A program made the translations under genes and the position numbers. A stretch of DNA of 64,000 nucleotides from positions 2,666,001 through 2,730,000 of the forward strand of contig NZ_LT670849.1 in NCBI RefSeq assembly GCF_900142985.1, read 5' to 3'. Every line of letters begins with the position of its first letter. The stretch's first letter is position 1. Shown piece after piece: positions 18,701 through 26,086 of the stretch. A model generated the notes under the pieces. The model was given only the letters and a program-made list of their open reading frames with translations, was not told the DNA's origin and made no database searches. Origin of the DNA: Bradyrhizobium erythrophlei. GTDB lineage: Bacteria > Pseudomonadota > Alphaproteobacteria > Rhizobiales > Xanthobacteraceae.

Positions 18701-18830
18701 GATGGACGATATCGGCACGCTGATCTGGCGCTCCACCAAGCGGCTCGTCACCTTGAACGACCCAGGCGAAAACCAGGCCGGAGAGCACAAGCCGCCGCCG
18801 GTCGTCCTGCATTCGCCGGCGGCCGAGTAA
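15705..18830 (+). CDS. RND family efflux pump (HAE-1-like)
   Basis: A 1041-aa inner-membrane proton-driven exporter with the duplicated RND architecture: helix 1, a large porter loop, helices 2-6, then repeated. Helix 4 has the proton-relay pair in GILVDDAIVEIENI, and the second-half signature GIVTKNAIMLVEFAVE is present. It pairs with the adaptor immediately upstream. No TolC-type outer-membrane channel is encoded nearby, so one must be shared. Substrates are unknown. It ends 7 bp from the convergent Crp-type gene. Confidence 0.92.
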   Translation: MALNISAWSIRHPLPSVVFSIILLVLGWISFTKLAVTRLPSADIPVISVTVSQFGAAPAELESQVTKTIEDGVSGVEGVRHISSSITDGLSVTTIQFALETNTDRALNDVKDAVTRVRANLPQNVNEPLIQRVDVIGLPIVTYAAISPGKTPEQLSYFVDDVVKRALQGVRNVAQVERIGGVEREILVSLDPDRLQAAGLTAVDVSHRLRGTNVDLAGGRAEIGKNDQAIRTLAGAKTLNELAGTMISLPTGGEVRLDDLGTVTDTIADRRTFARFNGEPVVALGIKRSKGASDVVVAAAVQKRIDDLKIAHPEVDLKLIDTSVEFTKGNYEAAISTLFEGAILAVIIVLLFLRDIRATIIAAISLPLSIFPAFWAMDLLGFSLNLVSFLAITLSTGILVDDAIVEIENIVRHMRMGKSPYRAALEAADEIGLAVIAISLTIIAIFAPASFMSGIAGQFFKQFGITVSVQVFFSLLAARFVTPVLAAYFLKDHPHDDPPPGRVLQTYIRLVTWSVQHYLITVLIGFGIFAASIWSISLLSQGFLPAQDTARSLLAMELPPGSQLAFTEKITEQIVARLRKRPEVRNVFVDGGRVPPGTFEVRRAALIINYTPKTERRITQRELELSISKELENVPDIRFWFLDENGLRAISLVVTGADSNIVSNVASELANQMKRIPLIANVISETSLDRPELRIQPRADLAARLGVSTESLSETIRVATIGDVGPALAKFDAGDRQVPIRVQLEDGARGDLNILEQLRVPLGGGRGGVPLSVVADIKLDQGPTSINRYDRERQATVAADLVGTSALGDATKKINELPVMKSLPKGVKVSPSGDAESLNELSAGFATAITAGLMMVYAVLVLLFGTFLQPITILFSLPLSIGGAIAALLVTGKQLTTPVWIGILMLMGIVTKNAIMLVEFAVESIRAGKTREYAIIDAGMKRARPIVMTTIAMAAGMMPSALAFGAGGEFRSPMALAVIGGLVFSTILSLVFVPAMFMMMDDIGTLIWRSTKRLVTLNDPGENQAGEHKPPPVVLHSPAAE

Positions 18831-18837
18831 CCGCCGG

Positions 18838-19512
18838 CTATTCGTTCCGCGCCACTGCCGTCAGTTTTTTCATGTTGTGCAGGAGAATGCGCCCGCGCTG
18901 AAGATCGAGAATGCCGTCCTTGCGCCAGAGCTGTAACTGGCGATTGACGCTCTCCCGCGCAGCACCAACGAAGACGCCGAGCTGCTCCTGGGAAATATGC
19001 ACCTCGGAACCGAAATCGGATGCGAGCGCACAGAGCCGCCGCGCCAGACGAACCGGCAGCGGCTGCAAAACCGATTCCTCCATCCGTTCGCTCATCCAGC
19101 GAATGCGCTGGCACAGCAGCATGATCAGCTTGACCGCGACCCTCGGCTCGCGTTCGAGGAAGCTGAGAAAATCTTCCCGCCGCAGCACGAACAACTCGGT
19201 CGGCTCGCCGGCGGCCGCATCCGCCGTGCGGCTTTGGCCGTCAAGCACGGCGACTTCGCCGAAGAGGTCGCCGGCGCCTAAGAAATTCAGGGTCAACCGA
19301 CTGCCGTCGGAAGCGCCGGTCTCGATCCGGATCTGGCCGCGGCGTACCCCGAACAAGGCGTCGCCGGGATCGCCCTTCTGGAACAACATCTCGCCTGTCT
19401 CGAGATGCTGGGTGTGGCAGAGCGTGGCGAGCCGTTGCAGTTCCTCGGCCCCGATGTCCGCAAACATCGGGTTCACCTTCAAAATAACGGCAAATTCGGC
19501 CTGTTTACTCAT
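18838..19512 (-). CDS. Crp/Fnr family cAMP-responsive regulator
   Basis: A 224-aa regulator. The cyclic-nucleotide pocket has Gly-Glu (LFGEVAVLDG) and Arg-Thr (QSRTADA), as in cAMP-binding proteins. There is no FNR iron-sulfur cysteine set. The recognition helix reads GAARESVNRQL, keeping the Arg-Glu-x3-Arg of E. coli CRP (SRETVGR) that reads TGTGA. ATG at 19512 is chosen (AAGG upstream); the longer frame to 19578 would run into the TGTGTCATAAGTCACA site. It is convergent with the RND gene and divergent from the AsmA and cyclase genes, which suggests local cAMP control. Confidence 0.88.
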   Translation of the reverse strand: MSKQAEFAVILKVNPMFADIGAEELQRLATLCHTQHLETGEMLFQKGDPGDALFGVRRGQIRIETGASDGSRLTLNFLGAGDLFGEVAVLDGQSRTADAAAGEPTELFVLRREDFLSFLEREPRVAVKLIMLLCQRIRWMSERMEESVLQPLPVRLARRLCALASDFGSEVHISQEQLGVFVGAARESVNRQLQLWRKDGILDLQRGRILLHNMKKLTAVARNE

Positions 19513-19570
19513 CGCAATGCCTTGGTCCGAAGCAGCGCCCGTCGGCGGCCGGAGGTCAATGGAACGGAAC

Positions 19571-19586
19571 TGTGTCATAAGTCACA
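19571..19586. promoter_or_regulatory. CRP-type operator between crp-like and asmA-like genes
   Basis: TGTGTCATAAGTCACA matches TGTGA-N6-TCACA with one mismatch. Its centre is 66 bp upstream of the Crp-type start and about 100 bp upstream of the AsmA start, a position that would allow autoregulation and divergent control. Confidence 0.6.
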
Positions 19587-19677
19587 TAGCATTGCAGCCC
19601 CGGCGCTGCCTTCGATAACTTGAACACGGCCGAAGCCATGCCGAACTGTAGGCGGACTGCCGATCTGGAACACCGAC

Positions 19678-21531
19678 ATGAGAACCTCGAAAATCATCAG
19701 TGGGGTTATCGGAGCGATTGTCGTTGCGGCCGTGCTGCTGCTTGTGGTCGGAATGCCGGCTGGCTTCCTGACCTCGGCCATTGCCGACCGGGTCGAGCGG
19801 GAAACCGGCTATCGCCTCACCATTGGCGGCTCGACCGGAATCGGGCTGTGGCCCACGCTGAATGTCACGATGCGCGATGTGACCCTTGAAGGTCCCAACG
19901 ATCGCGAGAGCGGCAATCATCTGAGCATTGGCAGCCTTCAGGCCGACCTGACCTTCAGCAGTCTGTGGTCCAGCCATCCGGAAATTACCGAGCTTGCGAT
20001 CAACCGGCCCGACATTCGTATTCCGCTGCGGCGCGAGCGGCGAGTAACCCCGGCAGCCTCCTCCCGTCCCGGCGCGGCCGCGAACAACACTTCGGCCGCA
20101 CCGAAAATCCAGCGGATCACGGTCACCGACGGCACGGTCACGTTCTTCAATACACGTGACCACGTCGAAGACCGCATCGAGGGCATTGCCGCGCGCGCCA
20201 CCATCGACACCGACCGTCATCTCAATCTCAACGGCAAGGCGCAAACAGGCGGCCATCCGCTTAACTTCGCGGCCAAGGCGTCGATGCCCGATCCCGCGGT
20301 GGAGCGGCAAACCATCCCGGTCGAGCTTTCGCTCGATGCGCCCGGCCTTTTGCAGGCGCCGCTGTCCGCCGAAGCCCAGCTCCGGATCAACGGCACCGCC
20401 GTGATGCTCAACGGCCTTTCTGGCAAGATGGGCGAGGACCTGTTCGATGGCGGGGCCTCGGCCGATTTCGCCAGCAAGCCGCTGGTCAAGGTCGATCTCG
20501 ATTTCCGCCGGCTCGATATCGCAACCAACTCGGCGCAAGGCACGTCGCAAGGTGCGCAACCGGTCTGGAGCAACGATAAAATCGAACTTTCCCGCCTCAA
20601 CTATGTCGATGCGCAGGTTCGCCTGTCGGCCTCCGAACTCAATATCGGGAGTGCGCATTTCGCACCCGTGGCGCTGGAGGCTTCGCTCGCGACTGGAATT
20701 CTCAAAGGCACCGTGTCCAACGTTGGCGCCTATGGCGGCCAGGCCACCGGCACCTTCGAACTCGATGTTTCGCCCGACAAGCCCACCTATGCGATCCGGT
20801 GCGATCTCAACGGTGTCCGCGCGCTGCCGTTGCTGAGTGCGGCGGCCGATTTCGACAAGCTCGACGGCAGACTGCAAGCCAAGATCGACGTCAGCTCGAA
20901 CGGCCAAAGTCAGCAGGCGATCATGTCGAATCTCACGGGCAACGTGACGGCCAATTTCCAGGATGGCGCGATCCGCGGCCTCAACCTCGCGCAGATGATC
21001 CGCTCGCTCACCTCGGGCACGCTGTCCGGCTGGCAGGCGAGCCAGGAGAAGACCACCGACCTGAGCCAGCTCTCGGCCTCGTTCCAGATCGACAAGGGCC
21101 AGGCGACGACGTCCGACCTCAATCTGGTCGGGCCGCTGGTCAAGATGACCGGCGCCGGCACCATCGACGTCGGCGCAAAGACGCTTGCGCTCCGCGTTGA
21201 TCCGAAGCTCGTGATGACGACCGAAGGCCAGGGGCGCGCAAGCGACCCGGCCGGCTTCGGCATTCCCGTTGTCATCGACGGGCCGTGGGCCGATCCCCGC
21301 ATCTATCCCGATGTTGCCGGCATCGCATCGGGCAACAGCTCGCCAGGCGGCAACGATCCATCGGATACGCTCGGCAAGCTCGGCGCGGCGCTGGGTAATC
21401 TCATCCAGCAGGGGTTGAACGGTCAGAACCGCAATCCTCCCCCGAATGGAGGAGGACCGAATGATCCGGCCCAGCCGGATCAAAGCGGCCGCCAGGTCAA
21501 CGACATCCTGAAACAGCTGTTCGGCCGATAG
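19678..21531 (+). CDS. AsmA family protein
   Basis: A 617-aa envelope protein with an N-terminal membrane anchor (IISGVIGAIVVAAVLLLVVG) and the AsmA start pattern (RVERETGYRLTIGG, LNVTMRDVTL). A long beta-rich periplasmic body follows, ending in the conserved C-terminal AsmA region (NLTGNVTANFQDGAIRGLNL). AsmA-like proteins are bridge-type lipid-transport or outer-membrane assembly factors. The tail (about 560-605) is low-complexity Gly/Asn/Pro/Gln. The cyclase gene follows 69 bp later on the same strand. Confidence 0.88.
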   Translation: MRTSKIISGVIGAIVVAAVLLLVVGMPAGFLTSAIADRVERETGYRLTIGGSTGIGLWPTLNVTMRDVTLEGPNDRESGNHLSIGSLQADLTFSSLWSSHPEITELAINRPDIRIPLRRERRVTPAASSRPGAAANNTSAAPKIQRITVTDGTVTFFNTRDHVEDRIEGIAARATIDTDRHLNLNGKAQTGGHPLNFAAKASMPDPAVERQTIPVELSLDAPGLLQAPLSAEAQLRINGTAVMLNGLSGKMGEDLFDGGASADFASKPLVKVDLDFRRLDIATNSAQGTSQGAQPVWSNDKIELSRLNYVDAQVRLSASELNIGSAHFAPVALEASLATGILKGTVSNVGAYGGQATGTFELDVSPDKPTYAIRCDLNGVRALPLLSAAADFDKLDGRLQAKIDVSSNGQSQQAIMSNLTGNVTANFQDGAIRGLNLAQMIRSLTSGTLSGWQASQEKTTDLSQLSASFQIDKGQATTSDLNLVGPLVKMTGAGTIDVGAKTLALRVDPKLVMTTEGQGRASDPAGFGIPVVIDGPWADPRIYPDVAGIASGNSSPGGNDPSDTLGKLGAALGNLIQQGLNGQNRNPPPNGGGPNDPAQPDQSGRQVNDILKQLFGR

Positions 21532-21600
21532 GCCCTCAACCAGGCCCCGCTCCCCTCGCCGCAGCGCGAAACGTGCTAAGGGTGGCGGCGATGACCACGC

Positions 21601-23604
21601 ATGGCCGGCGCTGACCTGACCGGCCGATACAAAGGCTGGATGATCAGGGTGAAACGCGAAGATCGATCGCTGCGCAGGGGCCTGTTCGCCAAATATGTCG
21701 CGGCGCTGGTCGGCCTCGTCGTGTTCGTGCTCGCGGTCAACGGCGCGATCGAAATCTGGATCAACTACCACGCCACCCGAACCACGCTGACCGATTCCCT
21801 GGGCGAGCGGGCGGAAGCGGCCGCAGGCCGCATCGAACAGTCGATCGCCGAACTGGAACGGCAGATCAGCTGGGTGACGCGCGCCAGCGCGGTCAAGATC
21901 GAGGATCACCGCAACGATTACGCGCAACTTCTCAATCAGGTGCCGGCTGTCGAGCAGCTGATGTTGCTCGACGGCTATGGCCGCGAGAAATTGCGGCTGT
22001 CGCGCACCTCGGTTGCGGTCGGCAGCAACGCCGACTTCTCGCGCGACGTCCGCTATACCGAGACCCGCGGCAAGAGCGTGGCTTACGCGCCGGCGACGTT
22101 CCGGAATGCGGCACGCCCAGCAATGTCGATTTCGGTGTCGCATTCCGGCTTCAACGCCGACATCACCGTCGCCGATATCGACCTGCACTTCCTCACCGAG
22201 TTTCTCGGCGATGCCCAGACCGGCCGATCGAGCTTCGCCTATGTGATCGACCCGCAAGGTCGCGTGCTGGCGCGCTCCAGCCGCGGCCCCGAGACCGGCA
22301 AGTCGCTGGCCGACTTGCCCCAGGTCGCCGCCGCGCTGAAGAAGGACAATGCGCGTACCGACTTCGGCACCGATGCCGAAGGCGGTTCGGTGCTCACCGC
22401 CGCACGCGCGATGCCAAAACTCGGTTGGCACGTTTTCTTCGAGCAACCGGCGGCGCATGCGCTGGTGCCGATCCGCGATCAATTGACGCGCGCAGCGCTC
22501 CTGATTGCGCTCGGGCTTGTGGTCGCGATCCTGGCCGGTTCGATGCTGGCGCGGCGCATGCTGGTCCCGATCACGGCGCTGCGGCGCGGCGCCGATCAGC
22601 TCGGCGAAGGCGATTTCGGCCACCGCATCGAGGTGAAGACCGGCGACGAATTGGAAGAACTCGCCGGCCAGTTCAACCGCATGGCCGGCCAGTTGCAGGA
22701 GACCTATGCCGGTCTCGAGACCAAGGTGCAAGAGCGCACCCGCGATCTCGCCCAATCGATGAATGAGTTGTCGCTGGCGCATTCGACCGTGCAACAGCAG
22801 GCGGAGAAGCTGCGGGACCAGACCGAACAGCTGAAGGACTGGAACAAGTCGCTGGAAGACCGCGTGGAGAAGCAGCTCGCCGAGATCGAGCGCATCCGAA
22901 AGCTCGAACGTTTCCTGGCGCCGCAGGTCGCGCAACTGATCGCCTCCTCGGATGGACATGACTCGATCCTCGATAGTCACCGTCGCGAGGTGACGGTGGT
23001 GTTTTGCGATCTGCGCGGCTTTACGGCGTTCACGGAATCGACCGAGCCCGAGGAAGCCATGAACGTGCTGCGCGAATACCACGCGGCGCTGGGCGAGCTG
23101 ACCTTCAAATATGAAGGCACGCTCGACCGCTATGCCGGCGACGGCGTGATGATCCTGTTCAACGCGCCCATTCAATTTGCCGACCACACCCGACGCGCGG
23201 TGCAAATGGCGGTCGAAATGCGCGATGCCATGGACGCGCTGACGACGCGCTGGCGCAACCGCGGACATTCGCTCGGGTTTGGCGTCGGCATCGCGCTCGG
23301 CTATGCGACGATCGGGCAAATCGGCTTCGAGCACCGGCTGGAATACAGCGCGATCGGCAGCGTCACCAACCTCGCCTCGCGGCTGTGCGACGAGGCCAAG
23401 GCCAACCAGATCGTCGTCAGCCGCCGCGTCTATGGCATCGTCGAGCCTTGGGTCGAGGGACGGCCGATCGACGATCTGCAACTCAAGGGTTTCAATCATC
23501 CGGTGCTGGCCGCGGAGATATTGAGCTGGCGGGAGGGGGCGGAAGTTGCGCCACCGCGAACTTCCGCGGAGACTGCGGTGGTAGCCGCCAAGGAAGCGTC
23601 CTGA
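21601..23604 (+). CDS. Membrane class III adenylate/guanylate cyclase with HAMP
   Basis: A 667-aa receptor cyclase: helix (YVAALVGLVVFVLAVNGAI), a periplasmic Cache-like sensor of about 270 residues, a second helix (LLIALGLVVAILAGSMLA), HAMP, a coiled coil (about 375-440) and a class III cyclase domain. Both metal Asp are present (VVFCDLRGF, Asp470; YAGDGVM, Asp514), and the transition-state Asn/Arg pair is in TNLASRL (Asn590, Arg594). An Arg replaces the usual Lys before the second Asp, so base choice (ATP or GTP) is not certain. Proximity to a Crp-type gene favours cAMP. ATG at 21640 is a possible alternative start. Confidence 0.88.
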   Translation: MAGADLTGRYKGWMIRVKREDRSLRRGLFAKYVAALVGLVVFVLAVNGAIEIWINYHATRTTLTDSLGERAEAAAGRIEQSIAELERQISWVTRASAVKIEDHRNDYAQLLNQVPAVEQLMLLDGYGREKLRLSRTSVAVGSNADFSRDVRYTETRGKSVAYAPATFRNAARPAMSISVSHSGFNADITVADIDLHFLTEFLGDAQTGRSSFAYVIDPQGRVLARSSRGPETGKSLADLPQVAAALKKDNARTDFGTDAEGGSVLTAARAMPKLGWHVFFEQPAAHALVPIRDQLTRAALLIALGLVVAILAGSMLARRMLVPITALRRGADQLGEGDFGHRIEVKTGDELEELAGQFNRMAGQLQETYAGLETKVQERTRDLAQSMNELSLAHSTVQQQAEKLRDQTEQLKDWNKSLEDRVEKQLAEIERIRKLERFLAPQVAQLIASSDGHDSILDSHRREVTVVFCDLRGFTAFTESTEPEEAMNVLREYHAALGELTFKYEGTLDRYAGDGVMILFNAPIQFADHTRRAVQMAVEMRDAMDALTTRWRNRGHSLGFGVGIALGYATIGQIGFEHRLEYSAIGSVTNLASRLCDEAKANQIVVSRRVYGIVEPWVEGRPIDDLQLKGFNHPVLAAEILSWREGAEVAPPRTSAETAVVAAKEAS

Positions 23605-23642
23605 TATCCAATAGACCTCGAGAGTTGCCTGCCGGGATCGCC

Positions 23643-24554
23643 ATGACACGTTCCACCACGCCTTTTGCGTTTAAAAAGCTGACGCCATCCGCTGCCGCGG
23701 TCTCGCTCGCCCTCACCCTCGCCTCCCCCGCCCTCGCCGCCGACGATCCCGCGGCCAAGGAAGGCGCCCCCCAAGGCGCGGCGGTGACGGTGCTGAAGGC
23801 GTCGAAATTCTGCTTCCCCAATCTGGTGGAGGCGTTCGGCATTCTGGTCCCGCGCGAGGAGACGATGGTGCGGCCGGACCGGCCGGGCCTGAAAGTCGCC
23901 GAGATCCTGGCCGACCCCGGCGATACCGTGACCGCGGGGCAAAATCTGGCGCGGCTGAGCCTCCCCGAAGGCGGCACGACGACGATATCGTCGCCGGTTG
24001 CCGGCACGGTGCTGACGTCGACCGCGCAAGTGGGCGCGCTTGCCTCGCCCCGCGCCGAGGCGCTGTTTTCCGTGATCGCGCGCAGCGAGTTCGACCTGGT
24101 CGGGATGGTGCCGACGCAGGATCTGCCGAAGCTCGCCATCAATCAGCCGGCGCGCATCCGCATCGTCGGCGCGGGCGAGGTCGAGGGCAAGGTTCGCCGC
24201 GTCTCGACCACCGTCGAGCCTAACAGTCAGCTCGGCCAGGTGTTCGTCAGCATCACCACCAACCGTAAGCTGTTCGTCAATTCATCCGGCCGCGCCATGA
24301 TCAAGACCGGCCAGAGCTGCGGCGTGTCGGTGCCGCTGACCGCCGTGCTCTACGGCACCGCCGGCACGGTGGTGCAGGTGGTGCGGCGGGCGCGCATCGA
24401 AACCAAGCGGGTGGAGGTCGGGCTGATGTCGGGCGGCCAGGTCGAGATCCGCGAGGGACTGACCGAAGGCGACATCGTGGTGGCGCGCGCTGGCGCGCTG
24501 TTGCGCGAGGGCGATCCGGTGCGGCCGGTGACCGAGGCTGCGGAAGCGCGGTAG
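23643..24554 (+). CDS. Second HlyD/MFP-type adaptor, no pump partner
   Basis: A 303-aa periplasmic adaptor paralogous to the one at 14791: same length, same lipoyl-like segment (KVAEILADPGDTVTAGQNLARL) and same C-terminal pattern. The two cysteines are at matching places (Cys57 in FCFPNLVEAFG, Cys226 in SCGVSVPL). It has a cleavable signal peptide (ASPALAAD) instead of a membrane anchor, and no RND gene is next to it. ATG at 23643 follows the cyclase by 38 bp, so co-transcription is likely. It may serve a pump elsewhere, perhaps the RND protein at 15705. Confidence 0.8.
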   Translation: MTRSTTPFAFKKLTPSAAAVSLALTLASPALAADDPAAKEGAPQGAAVTVLKASKFCFPNLVEAFGILVPREETMVRPDRPGLKVAEILADPGDTVTAGQNLARLSLPEGGTTTISSPVAGTVLTSTAQVGALASPRAEALFSVIARSEFDLVGMVPTQDLPKLAINQPARIRIVGAGEVEGKVRRVSTTVEPNSQLGQVFVSITTNRKLFVNSSGRAMIKTGQSCGVSVPLTAVLYGTAGTVVQVVRRARIETKRVEVGLMSGGQVEIREGLTEGDIVVARAGALLREGDPVRPVTEAAEAR

Positions 24555-24579
24555 GGGCTTGGATCGGGCCGATCTGTCT

Positions 24580-24815
24580 AATGTCGTCCCGGCCAAGCGA
24601 AGCGTGCGAGCGCTGAGCCGGGACCTATAACCACAGGCTTCTATGGTTACGGGAGGTAACTAGCGCCGGTGTACCCGCTTGATAGGCCGCGGCGTATGGT
24701 CCCGGCTCGCGCGGAGCCTGTCATCGGGCGCGCATTCGCGCGACCCGTTGGCTTGGCCGGGACGACGGTGAAGGGTGTCGTCGCGGCCCCTGCGTTCGCA
24801 GGGGCGACCCAGGGC
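24580..24815. repeat. Mosaic intergenic repeat (family shared with 49425-49620)
   Basis: Non-coding 236-bp stretch built from inverted pieces: GTCCCGGCCAAGC against GCTTGGCCGGGAC, and a hairpin CCCCTGCG-TT-CGCAGGGG near 24787. The middle (ATAACCAC, then TAGGC-GCGGCGTAT-GGTCCC) recurs in the element at 49425. It separates two convergent genes. Confidence 0.7.
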
Positions 24816-24823
24816 TAGCGGCC

Positions 24824-25720
24824 TTAATTGGCCTTCTTGGTTTCCGGCCGGTCGGCGTTGAAGCTGATTTCTTCCAGCAGCGTGGAAGAAACCGACGGCA
24901 CCTGCTCGCCGTTGGAAGAGCGCGAAACCGCAACGCGGGTCTGGTTGAAGATCGCTTCGGCCGCCTTGGCCTGATTGTCCCGCGGCGTGTCGATATGCGT
25001 GAGCAGCTCGGTGACCAGCACCGAATTTTCGCCGGTGGAATCATCGGCCACGGTGCCCGGCGAAGTCGACGTCAACAGCAGCGCATTGTCGGGCAGCGTG
25101 ATCGGCGCCAGACCATGCGAGAAGGTGCGGAAGCGCCGCTCGTAAGGATTGCGGCGGGAGGCATCGAGCACCACGACCTTGGCGGAAGCGCCAAATTCCT
25201 TGGCAGCGTCCAGCACGGACTCGACGGCAATGCCTTCGCGGCGCACGTCGGTCTCCTTCCAGATCACGGCATCGACCGGGATCATGTAGCTCTCGCGGCC
25301 GACCTGGATGCCATAGCCGCCGAAGAACAGCATCACCACCGAATCCGAGCGCACCTTCGACTTCAGCCGCGCCACCGCGCGGGTCATGTCGTCATGGGTG
25401 GCGTCTTCGATGGCGTCGACATCAAAGCCTTCGTGGCGCAGCGCGGCCGTCAGCGCCCGGGCGTCATTGACCGGCTGGGCGAGCGGCAGGCTGGCGTCGG
25501 GATAATGGCTGTTGCCGATGACGAGCGCGATCCGGGACGACCGCTTGGCGGTATCGGCCTGCTCGGCGGAAGCCACCTTGGCGCCGTCCAGCTTGTTCAG
25601 CGCGGCATGGGCCCCAAGCGCCAGCGACACGGTCCCGATCAACGCCGCCGCGACCGCGACCGAACGTCGGGACAAGCCAAGTTTGGGCAGCTGGCCGAAC
25701 AAAGTCATCACAGGTCTCAT
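24824..25720 (-). CDS. Second secreted pseudo-caspase
   Basis: A 298-aa paralogue of the protein at 12514, with an N-terminal hydrophobic segment (SVAVAAALIGTVSLALGAHA) and one caspase-like domain, without TPRs. The dyad positions are again altered: GGYG (Tyr136 for His) and DASR (Ser188 for Cys). Shared blocks include VIGNSHYPDA, MIPVDAVIW and DASRRNPYERRFR. The start is uncertain: ATG 25720, with GTG 25726 and ATG 25708 as options. It lies divergent from the 579-aa protein, with a perfect CRP-type site between them. Gene pairing with an adaptor (23643) repeats the arrangement at 12.5-15.7 kb. Confidence 0.8.
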   Translation of the reverse strand: MRPVMTLFGQLPKLGLSRRSVAVAAALIGTVSLALGAHAALNKLDGAKVASAEQADTAKRSSRIALVIGNSHYPDASLPLAQPVNDARALTAALRHEGFDVDAIEDATHDDMTRAVARLKSKVRSDSVVMLFFGGYGIQVGRESYMIPVDAVIWKETDVRREGIAVESVLDAAKEFGASAKVVVLDASRRNPYERRFRTFSHGLAPITLPDNALLLTSTSPGTVADDSTGENSVLVTELLTHIDTPRDNQAKAAEAIFNQTRVAVSRSSNGEQVPSVSSTLLEEISFNADRPETKKAN

Positions 25721-25908
25721 TCGCACTCACTGTCTATCGCGCGCCGTCTTTAAGTCGCGCCAGCTAGCCGTCAGGTTTATGGGATGAGGGCCGTTTGCCG
25801 TCGAATTATGCTCAATTTGCGGCGTCGCAACAAACAAAGACTTAACCCGTCCCGTAACCTGCCCGCAACCTTATTTGTCCGTTAACGGGAACCCGGAACC
25901 CGAACTTA

Positions 25909-25924
25909 TGTGATGTAAATCACA
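25909..25924. promoter_or_regulatory. Perfect CRP-type operator
   Basis: TGTGATGTAAATCACA fits TGTGA-N6-TCACA exactly and is a near-perfect palindrome. It lies in the 366-bp divergent gap, about 190 bp upstream of the pseudo-caspase start and 163 bp upstream of the 579-aa gene. The Crp-type protein at 18838 has the matching recognition residues. Confidence 0.7.
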
Positions 25925-26086
25925 CTCTCGCCTGTCCGCCGCAACCCCGTCCTGCGCATCTCATTTCCTTGAAATCGCTGCATCTTTCGTGCCATTGGTC
26001 GGACACTTGCAAGTCTAGGGAAAATTCGCGCGAAATGACCCATGCGTGAGCGCGGGTCTGAAACGCGCTGGGCGGAAAGAAGTTGC

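Noticed and set aside
15951..18812. A reverse-strand open frame of 953 codons opposite the RND pump gene
   Set aside because: Antisense shadow of a strongly conserved pump; the product has no domain-like pattern.
19582..23649. A reverse-strand open frame of 1355 codons opposite the AsmA and cyclase genes
   Set aside because: It lies wholly antisense to two well-supported genes; the low-complexity, Arg/Gly/His-rich product and GC-rich DNA explain the lack of stops.
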